This document shows, piece after piece, positions 17,276 through 25,365 of a stretch of 51,108 nucleotides of DNA. The stretch comes from Muribaculaceae bacterium (GTDB taxonomy: Bacteria > Bacteroidota > Bacteroidia > Bacteroidales > Muribaculaceae). Position 1 is the stretch's first letter. Each line of letters starts with the position of its first letter. The notes below the pieces were generated by a model that saw nothing but the letters and a program-made list of their open reading frames with translations, was not told the DNA's origin and did no database searches. The stretch lies in NCBI GenBank assembly GCA_017626045.1, contig JAGAJP010000048.1:1-51108 (forward strand). The letters are read 5' to 3'. The position numbers were made by a program, and so were the translations under genes.

Positions 17276-20200
17276 GCGGTATGATGTCAATCCGCGATGC
17301 GGCGGCGCTTTTCGCCACGCCCGCGAGAAAGAAGGCGCTAATGGCGCTTGTGGCGGACAAAAGCGTCTCTCGCGTCTCATTGACAGGACTGCGGGGCTCC
17401 GCGGCGTCTATGATGATTGGCTCTCTCACGCCCTCCGCCCGTCCGGTGGTGGTAGTGGCTGACGATGCCGACACGGCAGGATACCTGTATCATGACCTGT
17501 CGCGTGTGGCTGACCCGCAGACGGTAGGTTTCTTTCCATCAGGCTACCGCCGCCATATCAAATACGGCAGGGTAGACGCCCCGCAGCAGATACTCCGCGC
17601 AGAGACTCTCGACGGGTGGCGCTCCGGGCGGCTCGGTTGGGTGGTGACATATCCCGACGCTCTCGCCGAGAGGGTGCCCGTGAGGGAGGAACTGGAAAAG
17701 AACACCATCACCCTCAGCACCCGCCATAGCGCCGATTTAGGCGAAATACAGGAAAAACTGCGCAATCTCGGATTCCGCGAGGTGGACTACGTCTACGAAC
17801 CCGGCCAATTTGCCCGCAGAGGCTCGATTCTCGACATTTTCTCCTATTCCAATGAACTTCCCTACCGCCTCGACTTTTTCGACGACGAGATAGACTCCAT
17901 ACGAACTTTCAATGTCGAGACCCAGCTCTCGGAGCAGCGTCTTCAGGAGATGTCGGTGGTGCCTCCGTCGGCTGCAGAGGGCGACAGCGCCGACGGCGTG
18001 TCGTTTCTCGAGTTCATAGGGGAGGGGACGCTCCTCTTTGTGGCATCGGAGAAGGCTCTCGTGGCTGCCGTGCGCGACATTGCGTCGCAGTCATTCTCCG
18101 AGTCGTCGCTCCTTGCCGACGAGGGGGATCCGCACGCCATGGACAAGGTGGTGGACCCGGATGATTTCGAGCGTAGGCTCAACGGATGCAGGGTGTTTGA
18201 GTTCGGCTTGACGGCGACAGCTTCCGGAGCAGACGCCGTGATGGCTTTCGACACAGCCCCGCAGGCTCTCTATCACAAGAATTTCGACATCATCTCAGAG
18301 TCGTTCCGGCAGTTGATTGCCGACGGATACCGCATACTCATCCTCAGCGACTCCGCTTATCAGGCGGATCGCCTCAAGGAGATTTTCGCCGACCGGGGCG
18401 ACGACATCGCATTCACTCCTGTCGACGAGACCATTCACGCCGGTTTTGTCGACCATGACTCGAAACTCTGTTTCTTTACCGACCATCAGATTTTCGACAG
18501 ATTTCATAAATACAGCCTGAAGTCCGACAAGGCGCGCAGCGGAAAACTCGCCCTCTCGCTCAAGGAACTGAACCAGATTGAGGTGGGCGACTATATTGTG
18601 CACGTGGACCACGGCATCGGGCGATTTGCCGGTCTGATCAAGACCGATACCAACGGGCATCCTCAGGAGATGATAAAACTCCTGTATCAGAACGACGACC
18701 TGATTCTCGTTTCTATCCATTCGCTCCACAAACTCTCGAAATACCGAGGAAAGGAAGGGGTGCCTCCCAAGATAAGCAAACTCGGCTCGGGGGCGTGGAA
18801 CAGGCTCAAGGAACGCACCAAGAGCAAGATGAAGGACATCGCGCGCGACCTGATACGCCTGTATGCGGCGCGGCGCGACGAGAAGGGATTTGCCTTCTCC
18901 CCCGACTCTTATCTACAGCATGAGCTGGAGGCAAGTTTCATTTACGAGGATACTCCCGACCAGCTGAAGGCGACTCAGGCGATAAAGGCGGACATGGAGA
19001 GCGACCGGCCGATGGACCGTCTGGTTTGCGGAGACGTGGGATTCGGAAAGACGGAACTTGCCATCCGGGCGGCTTTCAAGGCTGCTGCAGACTCAAAGCA
19101 GGTGGCTGTCCTGGTGCCGACCACGGTCCTTGCCATGCAGCACTACGATACGTTCTCGAAGCGTCTCAAAGACCTTCCCGTAAGGGTGGAGTTCATTTCA
19201 AGGGCAAAGAAACCCAAGGAGGTGAAGCAGATTCTCGCCGACCTTGAGGCGGGAAAGGTGGATATCCTCATCGGCACCCACAAACTCATCGGAAAATCAG
19301 TGAAGTTCCACGACCTCGGGCTTCTGATTATCGATGAGGAGCAGAAGTTCGGCGTCGCCGTGAAGGAGAAACTCAAGCAAATGAAGGTGAATGTCGACAC
19401 TCTCACCATGAGCGCGACGCCGATTCCGCGAACACTCCAGTTCTCGCTCATGGGAGCGAGGGACCTCAGCTCGCTGAATACCCCGCCCGCCAACCGCCAT
19501 CCGGTGGTCACCACCGTGACTTCCCTCGACGACGACATAGTGGCGGAGGCTGTGAATTTCGAACTCTCGCGCAATGGACAGCTGTTTGTGATCTCCAACA
19601 GGATTGAGAACCTGAACGTGCTTGAGAATATGCTGAAGCGACTGGTGCCCGACGCCCGTGTGGTGAAGGCTCACGGCCAGATGCCCCCAGAGGCTCTCGA
19701 GAAGGCAATTCTCGACTTCGCGGCTCACGACTACGACATTCTGCTCTCGACAACGATTGTGGAGAACGGCATAGACATGCCTAACGTCAACACTATCATT
19801 GTAAACAACGCCCATAACTTCGGACTCTCGGAGCTTCACCAGCTGAGGGGACGTGTGGGAAGAAGCGACCGCAAGGCTTTCTGCTACTTCATGGTGCCCC
19901 CGGGCGCGCAGCTCACACCGGTGGCGCGTCGCAGGCTGCAGGCGATTGAAAGTTTCAGCGACCTCGGAAGCGGTATCCATATAGCCATGCAGGACCTCGA
20001 CATTCGTGGCGCCGGAAATCTGCTTGGCGCGGAGCAGTCCGGGTTTATCGCCGATCTCGGATATGAGACATATCAGAAGATTCTGAAGGAGTCGGTGATG
20101 GAACTGAAGACCGAGGAATTCGCCGATACTTTCACCGATACCAATGCCGGCAAAGAAGAGGAGTTTGTGGCTGACTGCAGCATCGAGAGCGATCTGGAAC

Positions 20201-20631
20201 TGAGGCTGCCTCCGTCGTATGTGCCGCAGGAGAGCGAGAGAATCTCCCTATATCAGCAGCTCGACAATATGGAGCAGCCGGAGCAGATCGAAGAGTTCCG
20301 TATGCAGCTAAAAGATCGTTTCGGCGATATTCCGCACACCTCAGAGGAGTTGATCAAGGTAGTCCCTCTCCGAATGCAGGCGAAACGCCTCGGCATAGAG
20401 CGCTTGATTCTGAAGGGTGGAAAGATGTATCTCTATTTTGTGGGGGAGGACAACAAGGCTTATTACAATTCCCCGGCGTTCGGAAGAATGCTGGCGTGGC
20501 TCCAGCTTGATCCCATACGCACGAAGCTGCGCGAGGTGAACGGCAAACGGTCGTTCCTTGTCGACAATGTGCCCACTGTTAGCGAGGGGCTTTCGATACT
20601 CGACACTATCCGTTCGCTTGCCCCTCTCTGA
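17272..20631 (+). CDS. mfd: Transcription-repair coupling factor Mfd
   Basis: An 1119-residue SF2 translocase that removes RNA polymerase stalled at lesions and recruits UvrA. UvrB-like N-terminal domains are followed by the CarD-like RNA-polymerase-interaction domain (EVGDYIVHVDHGIGRFAGL, about residue 436), a Walker A motif GDVGFGKTE (about 586), a DEEQ box (about 687), motif VI and the C-terminal TRCF domain. Length is normal. Its 3' end overlaps the convergent thioesterase gene by 26 bp. Together with uvrC 9 kb upstream, the window holds two excision-repair genes. Confidence 0.96.
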   Translation: MSGMMSIRDAAALFATPARKKALMALVADKSVSRVSLTGLRGSAASMMIGSLTPSARPVVVVADDADTAGYLYHDLSRVADPQTVGFFPSGYRRHIKYGRVDAPQQILRAETLDGWRSGRLGWVVTYPDALAERVPVREELEKNTITLSTRHSADLGEIQEKLRNLGFREVDYVYEPGQFARRGSILDIFSYSNELPYRLDFFDDEIDSIRTFNVETQLSEQRLQEMSVVPPSAAEGDSADGVSFLEFIGEGTLLFVASEKALVAAVRDIASQSFSESSLLADEGDPHAMDKVVDPDDFERRLNGCRVFEFGLTATASGADAVMAFDTAPQALYHKNFDIISESFRQLIADGYRILILSDSAYQADRLKEIFADRGDDIAFTPVDETIHAGFVDHDSKLCFFTDHQIFDRFHKYSLKSDKARSGKLALSLKELNQIEVGDYIVHVDHGIGRFAGLIKTDTNGHPQEMIKLLYQNDDLILVSIHSLHKLSKYRGKEGVPPKISKLGSGAWNRLKERTKSKMKDIARDLIRLYAARRDEKGFAFSPDSYLQHELEASFIYEDTPDQLKATQAIKADMESDRPMDRLVCGDVGFGKTELAIRAAFKAAADSKQVAVLVPTTVLAMQHYDTFSKRLKDLPVRVEFISRAKKPKEVKQILADLEAGKVDILIGTHKLIGKSVKFHDLGLLIIDEEQKFGVAVKEKLKQMKVNVDTLTMSATPIPRTLQFSLMGARDLSSLNTPPANRHPVVTTVTSLDDDIVAEAVNFELSRNGQLFVISNRIENLNVLENMLKRLVPDARVVKAHGQMPPEALEKAILDFAAHDYDILLSTTIVENGIDMPNVNTIIVNNAHNFGLSELHQLRGRVGRSDRKAFCYFMVPPGAQLTPVARRRLQAIESFSDLGSGIHIAMQDLDIRGAGNLLGAEQSGFIADLGYETYQKILKESVMELKTEEFADTFTDTNAGKEEEFVADCSIESDLELRLPPSYVPQESERISLYQQLDNMEQPEQIEEFRMQLKDRFGDIPHTSEELIKVVPLRMQAKRLGIERLILKGGKMYLYFVGEDNKAYYNSPAFGRMLAWLQLDPIRTKLREVNGKRSFLVDNVPTVSEGLSILDTIRSLAPL

Positions 20632-21385
20632 CATCAAACCGCATTCTCGAATAGAGTATGGGCGTTGAGCCGTCGGCACTTTCCAGATACAGTTGATAGA
20701 CGTGCGGATCGCTCTCCGACACGTTCTTCATTATCTTGATGTCCATGCCGTAGGATGCCTCGTGGAGAAACGACAGCTCGAGGCGTCCGAGAATGCCGCG
20801 GTCATATTCCTCCATGGAGAACTGATTGAGCAGCAGTGCGATATATCTTGTGGTGTTGACATGCCTGTAGAAGTCGATGTCGCAGTATTTGAACCGGTAT
20901 GTCGCGCTGTCGGGAGTCGGGGCGATTCTTGTGTGCTTTTCCTGCATCGGGATGGGACACTCACGGTCGGAGATCCACTCCCGGTTGAATGCCAATTGCG
21001 ACAGTCCGGCGTTGCTGCGGTCTTTCGTGTTGAGCACCATCCAGATGGTTCTGGCATAGCCTATCACCGTGCCGTCGCTGTCTGAGATTGAGAAGGCACG
21101 GCGCGAGAAATGCCTGTTCCAGTCCTCCACCCATGTGGTGACGGTATATTCCGTGTTTTCGCGAGGATAGCGTTTCATTTCAATCGTGAGGCGAGAAAGC
21201 ACCCACCCCATATCGGGCTTCGGCATGTCGGGGTTGCCGATGCCAAGATGGTTGGCATGCTCCGTTGCCACTTCAATAAGTTTCTCCGTAAGCGCCGGCA
21301 CCCCCAGCTCTTGCTGCGCGCTGCACTCCGAAGCCGAAAGATAATACCTCCGGCTATATATTCTCTTCTTTTCCATATCTTCCAT
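20606..21385 (-). CDS. Acyl-ACP thioesterase (FatA/B family)
   Basis: A 259-residue double-hotdog protein that would release fatty acids from acyl-ACP. The N-terminal hotdog starts around YYLSASECSAQQELGVPAL, and the second contains CDIDFYRHVNTTRY. In plant and bacterial FAT enzymes the motif is DxDxNxHVN; His175 is kept, but the Asn is Tyr173 here. The ATG at 21385 is chosen because a promoter at 21413-21444 places the transcript start near 21406. An ATG at 21376 is also possible. An in-frame extension to 21532 would cross the promoter and is rejected. The gene ends inside the mfd 3' end. Confidence 0.82.
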   Translation of the reverse strand: MEDMEKKRIYSRRYYLSASECSAQQELGVPALTEKLIEVATEHANHLGIGNPDMPKPDMGWVLSRLTIEMKRYPRENTEYTVTTWVEDWNRHFSRRAFSISDSDGTVIGYARTIWMVLNTKDRSNAGLSQLAFNREWISDRECPIPMQEKHTRIAPTPDSATYRFKYCDIDFYRHVNTTRYIALLLNQFSMEEYDRGILGRLELSFLHEASYGMDIKIMKNVSESDPHVYQLYLESADGSTPILYSRMRFDVREGQANG

Positions 21386-21412
21386 CTGAAGTCGCTTAAA
21401 CAATTTCAGGAG

Positions 21413-21444
21413 CAAAATTACCCAAATTATTTCAATTATCCAAC
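21413..21444 (-). promoter_or_regulatory. Promoter of the acyl-ACP thioesterase
   Basis: On the minus strand, -7 box TAATTTTG (21413-21420) and GTTG (21441-21444) with a 20-bp spacer. Confidence 0.7.
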
Positions 21445-21642
21445 ACCCGAGCCCCACCCCTCCGTTTGAGCCTCCGCCCCAATTCTCTATTCGAGCCTCC
21501 GCCTCCCAAGCCTCCGTTTGAAAATCCACCATGTCATTGTTTGTTCAGGTGTCTGAGCATCCGGCTCGGCTTCAAACCGCATTATTAACCCCATAGTAAA
21601 AAAATAAAGCGGAAAAGCCATGCAAGAATCAAGAAAAATCAG

Positions 21643-21650
21643 TACATTTG
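21643..21650 (+). promoter_or_regulatory. -7 box of the Fur-family gene
   Basis: TACATTTG, 48 nt before the ATG at 21699. No matching -33 box. It rules out the TTG at 21648 as a start codon. Confidence 0.6.
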
Positions 21651-21698
21651 CACTCCAAAGGCAACTGTATAGCTAATGAAATATTTATTCCGCGCTCT

Positions 21699-22112
21699 AT
21701 GAACTCTGAAGAAACCAGATTGCTTGAAAAGGCTGGCGTGAAGCCGACATCAAACAGAATACTTGTGGTGAGGGCTCTGATGGATGCTCCCTCGCCAAAA
21801 AGCCTTATCGAACTGGAGACGGAACTCGAAACCCTCGAGCGCTCCAGCATTCTTCGCGTCCTTACAGTTCTCGCGAGCCATGACCTCGTGCATCTGATGG
21901 AAGACGGTCGTGGTGTCACCAAGTATGAACTTTGCCACAGCCACGACCATCATCTCCACAACGATGACCACCATGTACATTTCTACTGCGAGAAATGCCA
22001 TGAGGTATACTGTTTCGAAGACATAGCGGTTCCACGTATTCCCGTTCCCGACGGTTTCCTCGTCAAGGGCGTCAATTTCATGCTGAAGGGCGTCTGTCCC
22101 TCCTGCCGTTGA
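21699..22112 (+). CDS. Fur-family metalloregulator
   Basis: A 137-residue Fur-type repressor. The winged-helix domain (residues about 10-75) includes VKPTSNRILVVRAL and SSILRVLTVLASHDLVHL. It is followed by a histidine-rich segment (CHSHDHHLHNDDHHVHFYC) that contributes regulatory metal ligands. Structural zinc cysteines are Cys97/Cys100 and Cys133/Cys136. The sequence does not tell apart Zur, Fur and PerR; the paired CxxC and His-rich loop would suit Zur or Fur. No transporter is adjacent. The ROK kinase gene converges, with 5 nt between stop codons. Confidence 0.85.
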   Translation: MNSEETRLLEKAGVKPTSNRILVVRALMDAPSPKSLIELETELETLERSSILRVLTVLASHDLVHLMEDGRGVTKYELCHSHDHHLHNDDHHVHFYCEKCHEVYCFEDIAVPRIPVPDGFLVKGVNFMLKGVCPSCR

Positions 22113-22117
22113 TTGGA

Positions 22118-23083
22118 TTATCCGTTTTTACGGGTGGCGAGTGCGGCGGCTCCGAGGATTGCCGCGTCGGCTCCTGGCAGCGTGGAAACTAAAATCTTTG
22201 TCTCATAGCGGCGCCACAGCGGCATGAGATGCCGCCGGAAGGAATCCCTTACAGGCTCCATCAGCAGCTCGCCGCTTCGCGCCAGACCTCCGAAGAGCAC
22301 GAACGCCTCCGGATCGCTTATGTTCATGAAGTCGGCAAGCGCCTCCCCTAAAATCTCTCCCGTGAAATCGAAAATCTCCTTTGACAGTGAATCCCCCTTC
22401 ATGGCAGCCTCATACACGTCGAGTGAAGTGATGGATTCCGACGGCAGGGAGCGGAGCAGCGATTCACGCTCCGGATTTTCGGCAAGCCATTCCCTTGCTG
22501 TGCGCGCCACTGCGCTGGCGGAGCAATATGCCTCCAGACAACCGTCCTTGCCACACGTGCAGGAGCGCGCGTTGTCACGTCTCACGGTAATATGTCCCAG
22601 TTCTCCACCCATGCCTCGGTGTCCGCGTATGATGTTCCCGTCGCACACTATGCCCGAGCCCACACCGGTGCCGAGAGTGATGGTGATGAAATTCTTCATC
22701 CCGCGCGCAGCGCCGTAGATCATCTCGCCTGCCGCCGAGGCGTTAGCGTCATTGTCTACCGCCACCGGAATGCCGAACCGTTGCCTCACAACCGCCGCCA
22801 ATGGAGCCGGCATCTCCCACGGCAGATTCTGGCAGCAGGCTATCTCCCCGTCTCTGTTGGCGTTCGGAGCTCCTATCCCCACTGCGCTTATCTTTTCCAT
22901 CCCCCCAATCTCTTCCGACAGCTTTTCTGTCGCTTCATAAAGGGCATCCGCATAATCCTTCAGGTTGCCATAGCGGCACGTGCTGATGCTGCAGCGAGCC
23001 ACCACATTCCCCTCCTCGTCGACTATCCCGATGGCAGTATTTGTGCCACCCATGTCAATCCCCGCATAAAATCTCTCACTCAT
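22118..23083 (-). CDS. ROK family sugar kinase (glucokinase-like)
   Basis: A 321-residue ROK protein. The ATP phosphate-1 motif is AGIDMGGTNTAIG. The catalytic aspartate lies in VDNDANASAAGE, the GxGIG segment is ITLGTGVGSGIV, and the structural zinc motif is GELGHITV followed by CTCGKDGCLEAYCS. There is no N-terminal helix-turn-helix, so it is a kinase and not a NagC-type repressor. Glucose, N-acetylglucosamine and N-acetylmannosamine are all possible substrates. The ATG at 23083 is preferred over the upstream in-frame ATG at 23134, because the -7 box at 23105-23112 falls between them. Confidence 0.88.
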   Translation of the reverse strand: MSERFYAGIDMGGTNTAIGIVDEEGNVVARCSISTCRYGNLKDYADALYEATEKLSEEIGGMEKISAVGIGAPNANRDGEIACCQNLPWEMPAPLAAVVRQRFGIPVAVDNDANASAAGEMIYGAARGMKNFITITLGTGVGSGIVCDGNIIRGHRGMGGELGHITVRRDNARSCTCGKDGCLEAYCSASAVARTAREWLAENPERESLLRSLPSESITSLDVYEAAMKGDSLSKEIFDFTGEILGEALADFMNISDPEAFVLFGGLARSGELLMEPVRDSFRRHLMPLWRRYETKILVSTLPGADAAILGAAALATRKNG

Positions 23084-23104
23084 ATCGTATCGTTGTTTTG
23101 GTTG

Positions 23105-23112
23105 CAAATTTA
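23105..23112 (-). promoter_or_regulatory. -7 box of the ROK kinase gene
   Basis: TAAATTTG on the minus strand, 22 nt before the ATG. No good -33 element. Confidence 0.55.
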
Positions 23113-23262
23113 CACTTTTTTTTGATACCTTCATAGAGAAGATCCGAAATTATAAGCGACTTCTGCGTTATGTCTCGGCGGTCAACCATTGTCGCGGAGT
23201 GTTTGTTAAGAAGGTTAAGGCACCGAATCTATATGTAGCGGAAATGGGGCCGACACGATTAT

Positions 23263-24219
23263 ATGGCGCAATTCGGTAAAATTTCATTGAATCAGGTGAG
23301 TTTGCTCGTGGCAATGTCGCTGCTGTCGTCGTGTATTTACGATTCGCTGCCGGAATGCCCCGACGGCAGGGTGGAGTTCGTTATAGAGAATGACTGGAGG
23401 GTCGCTCCCGATGCAGATCCCGAGGGTATGGCTTACCTTTTCTTTCGTGAGGGGGTGGAGAACCCATGGCGTTTCGATTTCCCGGGAAGGAACGCCGGTA
23501 AGGTGGCGCTCCCTCCCGGCGAATATGAGTTTGTGATGTATAACAATGATACGTCTCACGTCCTGCTCGAGACGGATGCCGACGGTATGCCGTTCGCCAC
23601 TATGGAGTCGGAGACACTTAGGATCGGCGACGCCGATGAGGACGCCTTCCGGCCGCCCGATGTGATATGGGCTGCCTCGGTGGGGAAGGTCTGGGTCGAC
23701 AGATGCGGCGTGAGGTATTCATACGCGGGCAGGACGGTGGGTGACACCGGTGACTTCCGCTTATTGGATTATCCAAGGCTGATGACACCTGCCGTTATCG
23801 TAAGAGTGCTTCATGTGGAGAACCTTCGAGGTGTTGTGTACATGGAGGGGCTGTTGTCCGGGATGGCTTCCGGTGTTGACCTTTACAGTGGTGTAAGGTC
23901 GGACGATGCTGTCGATGTGGCGTTTGATCCGAAGGCTGTCTCGGATTCCTCGATAGAGGCGAGGTTCAACACTTTCGGGCTGCCCGCCGACGGCTCTTCC
24001 GGCAACGTGCTGTCGTTGTGTTTCCACTTGTCCGACGGCAGGGTAATGTGGAAGAAATTCGATGTCAGCGAGCATTTTGTCAGAGCCCGCTATGCCAATG
24101 AAATTGAGATCGTGATAGATTCGATTATTCTTCCCGACGCGCCTCCGGCTCCCGAGGGTGGCGGCTTTGACCCGACAGTTGTCGGTTGGACCACCATCGA
24201 GGTGAACTATGCAGCATGA
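23263..24219 (+). CDS. DUF5119-type lipoprotein, fimbrial accessory
   Basis: A 318-residue lipoprotein. The signal peptide ends LLSSC with Cys24 lipidated. The segment CPDGRVEFVIENDWRVAPDADPEGMAYLFF and the following PPGEYEFVMYNNDT are typical of DUF5119 proteins, which in Bacteroidales sit next to fimbrillins and resemble FimB/Mfa2-type anchors. The rest is beta-rich and ends in a proline/glycine linker (PDAPPAPEGGG). It lies 46 nt before a fimbrillin gene, so the pair probably forms one operon that assembles a short type V pilus at the cell surface. The family assignment is from recalled pattern. Confidence 0.7.
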   Translation: MAQFGKISLNQVSLLVAMSLLSSCIYDSLPECPDGRVEFVIENDWRVAPDADPEGMAYLFFREGVENPWRFDFPGRNAGKVALPPGEYEFVMYNNDTSHVLLETDADGMPFATMESETLRIGDADEDAFRPPDVIWAASVGKVWVDRCGVRYSYAGRTVGDTGDFRLLDYPRLMTPAVIVRVLHVENLRGVVYMEGLLSGMASGVDLYSGVRSDDAVDVAFDPKAVSDSSIEARFNTFGLPADGSSGNVLSLCFHLSDGRVMWKKFDVSEHFVRARYANEIEIVIDSIILPDAPPAPEGGGFDPTVVGWTTIEVNYAA

Positions 24220-24265
24220 TAGTGCGTTAGATTCTAAAGACGTTAAATTGATAAATTGATAGACT

Positions 24266-25294
24266 ATGAAAAACATACTGTTTGCTTTTGTTACCGGAGC
24301 GGCGTTGCTCACCGCTTGTTCCGAAGACTCCGTTCCGGAGCCGCAATCCTCCGATTCCGCCGGGCAGATCAGTTTCTCTGCAACGGCGCCGCACAGCTCA
24401 CGTGCGTCATCCACCACCACATCTACTCTCCAGAGTTTCCTTGTGTATGGTTTCACCGATACTTCCGTCGTGATGAACGGTGTGACCGTGACCAAAGACG
24501 GCGGTTCGTGGACATATTCTCCTGCGGTCTACTGGCCTGCACTCCCGGTCGACTTTTATGCTGTCAGTCCCGACATCCGTAAGAGCGGTGACGTGATGTC
24601 CGATAATTCCGAAATAATCAAGGATATGGAATACGGCAGCACCGACCTGCTCTATGCCGTGACTCTCGACCAAATCGACACTCCGGCTCCCGTCCCCCTC
24701 ACTTTCCGGCATGCCATGAGCAAGGTGGCGGTAATGCTCTCGAGCACAAGCGAAAAATATAAGATTGAGGTGTATCACGTTTCGCTCAACAATATTTCCC
24801 TTTCAGGCAATTTCGCGCTCCCGAGGCAGAACACTTCCGACGGCACGGCGCAGGGCACCTGGTCTGACCTCTCGACCCCGAATTCTGCCCTCCTTTACTA
24901 CGATGTAAGCGGTGGTTACACGACTTTGTCCACTACGCCTAAGGACATTACCGAAGGGAATCTCGAAGCGTCGTTTTTCGTGCCGCAGAAACTCGAGCCC
25001 GTTAAGTTTGCCGCCGGTGATACCTTCACCGGCAGCTGCCTCCAGATCGACTGCGTGGTCAGGGACAAGGCTACCGGTGAAAAAATCTGGCCTAACGAAT
25101 ATACCCCGAAATATCTGCTTATCAACCAGTCGGAGAGCGGGCGCATGGTATTCCCGTTGTCTACACCGAAGGTCACTTCCTGGCTGCAGGGATATTCGTA
25201 TGTCTACAATGTCGTGATCAACAGCACCTACTCTGTCGATACAATTCAGTTTGAGCCGGTAGTGAAAGACTATCTCCAGTCGCAGCCTTACTGA
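24266..25294 (+). CDS. Fimbrillin family lipoprotein
   Basis: A 342-residue fimbrillin. The signal peptide ends LLTAC (Cys18), followed by SEDS, which fits the acidic lipoprotein export signal for surface display in Bacteroidetes. The fimbrillin hallmarks are the IsFsA segment (QISFSATAP), YSPAVYWPA and the central LTFRHAMSKVAVMLSS. Such proteins are pilin subunits processed at an N-terminal arginine and joined by donor-strand exchange. No protease (Rgp-like) or further tip genes follow, so this is a minimal fimbrial module. The next gene is convergent, 71 nt away. Confidence 0.85.
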   Translation: MKNILFAFVTGAALLTACSEDSVPEPQSSDSAGQISFSATAPHSSRASSTTTSTLQSFLVYGFTDTSVVMNGVTVTKDGGSWTYSPAVYWPALPVDFYAVSPDIRKSGDVMSDNSEIIKDMEYGSTDLLYAVTLDQIDTPAPVPLTFRHAMSKVAVMLSSTSEKYKIEVYHVSLNNISLSGNFALPRQNTSDGTAQGTWSDLSTPNSALLYYDVSGGYTTLSTTPKDITEGNLEASFFVPQKLEPVKFAAGDTFTGSCLQIDCVVRDKATGEKIWPNEYTPKYLLINQSESGRMVFPLSTPKVTSWLQGYSYVYNVVINSTYSVDTIQFEPVVKDYLQSQPY

Positions 25295-25365
25295 AACTGA
25301 CGTAGTTGCTCCGCAGTCCTCCACCTACTCGTAGACATCAACGGCATCGACTCCCACGTGAGGTC

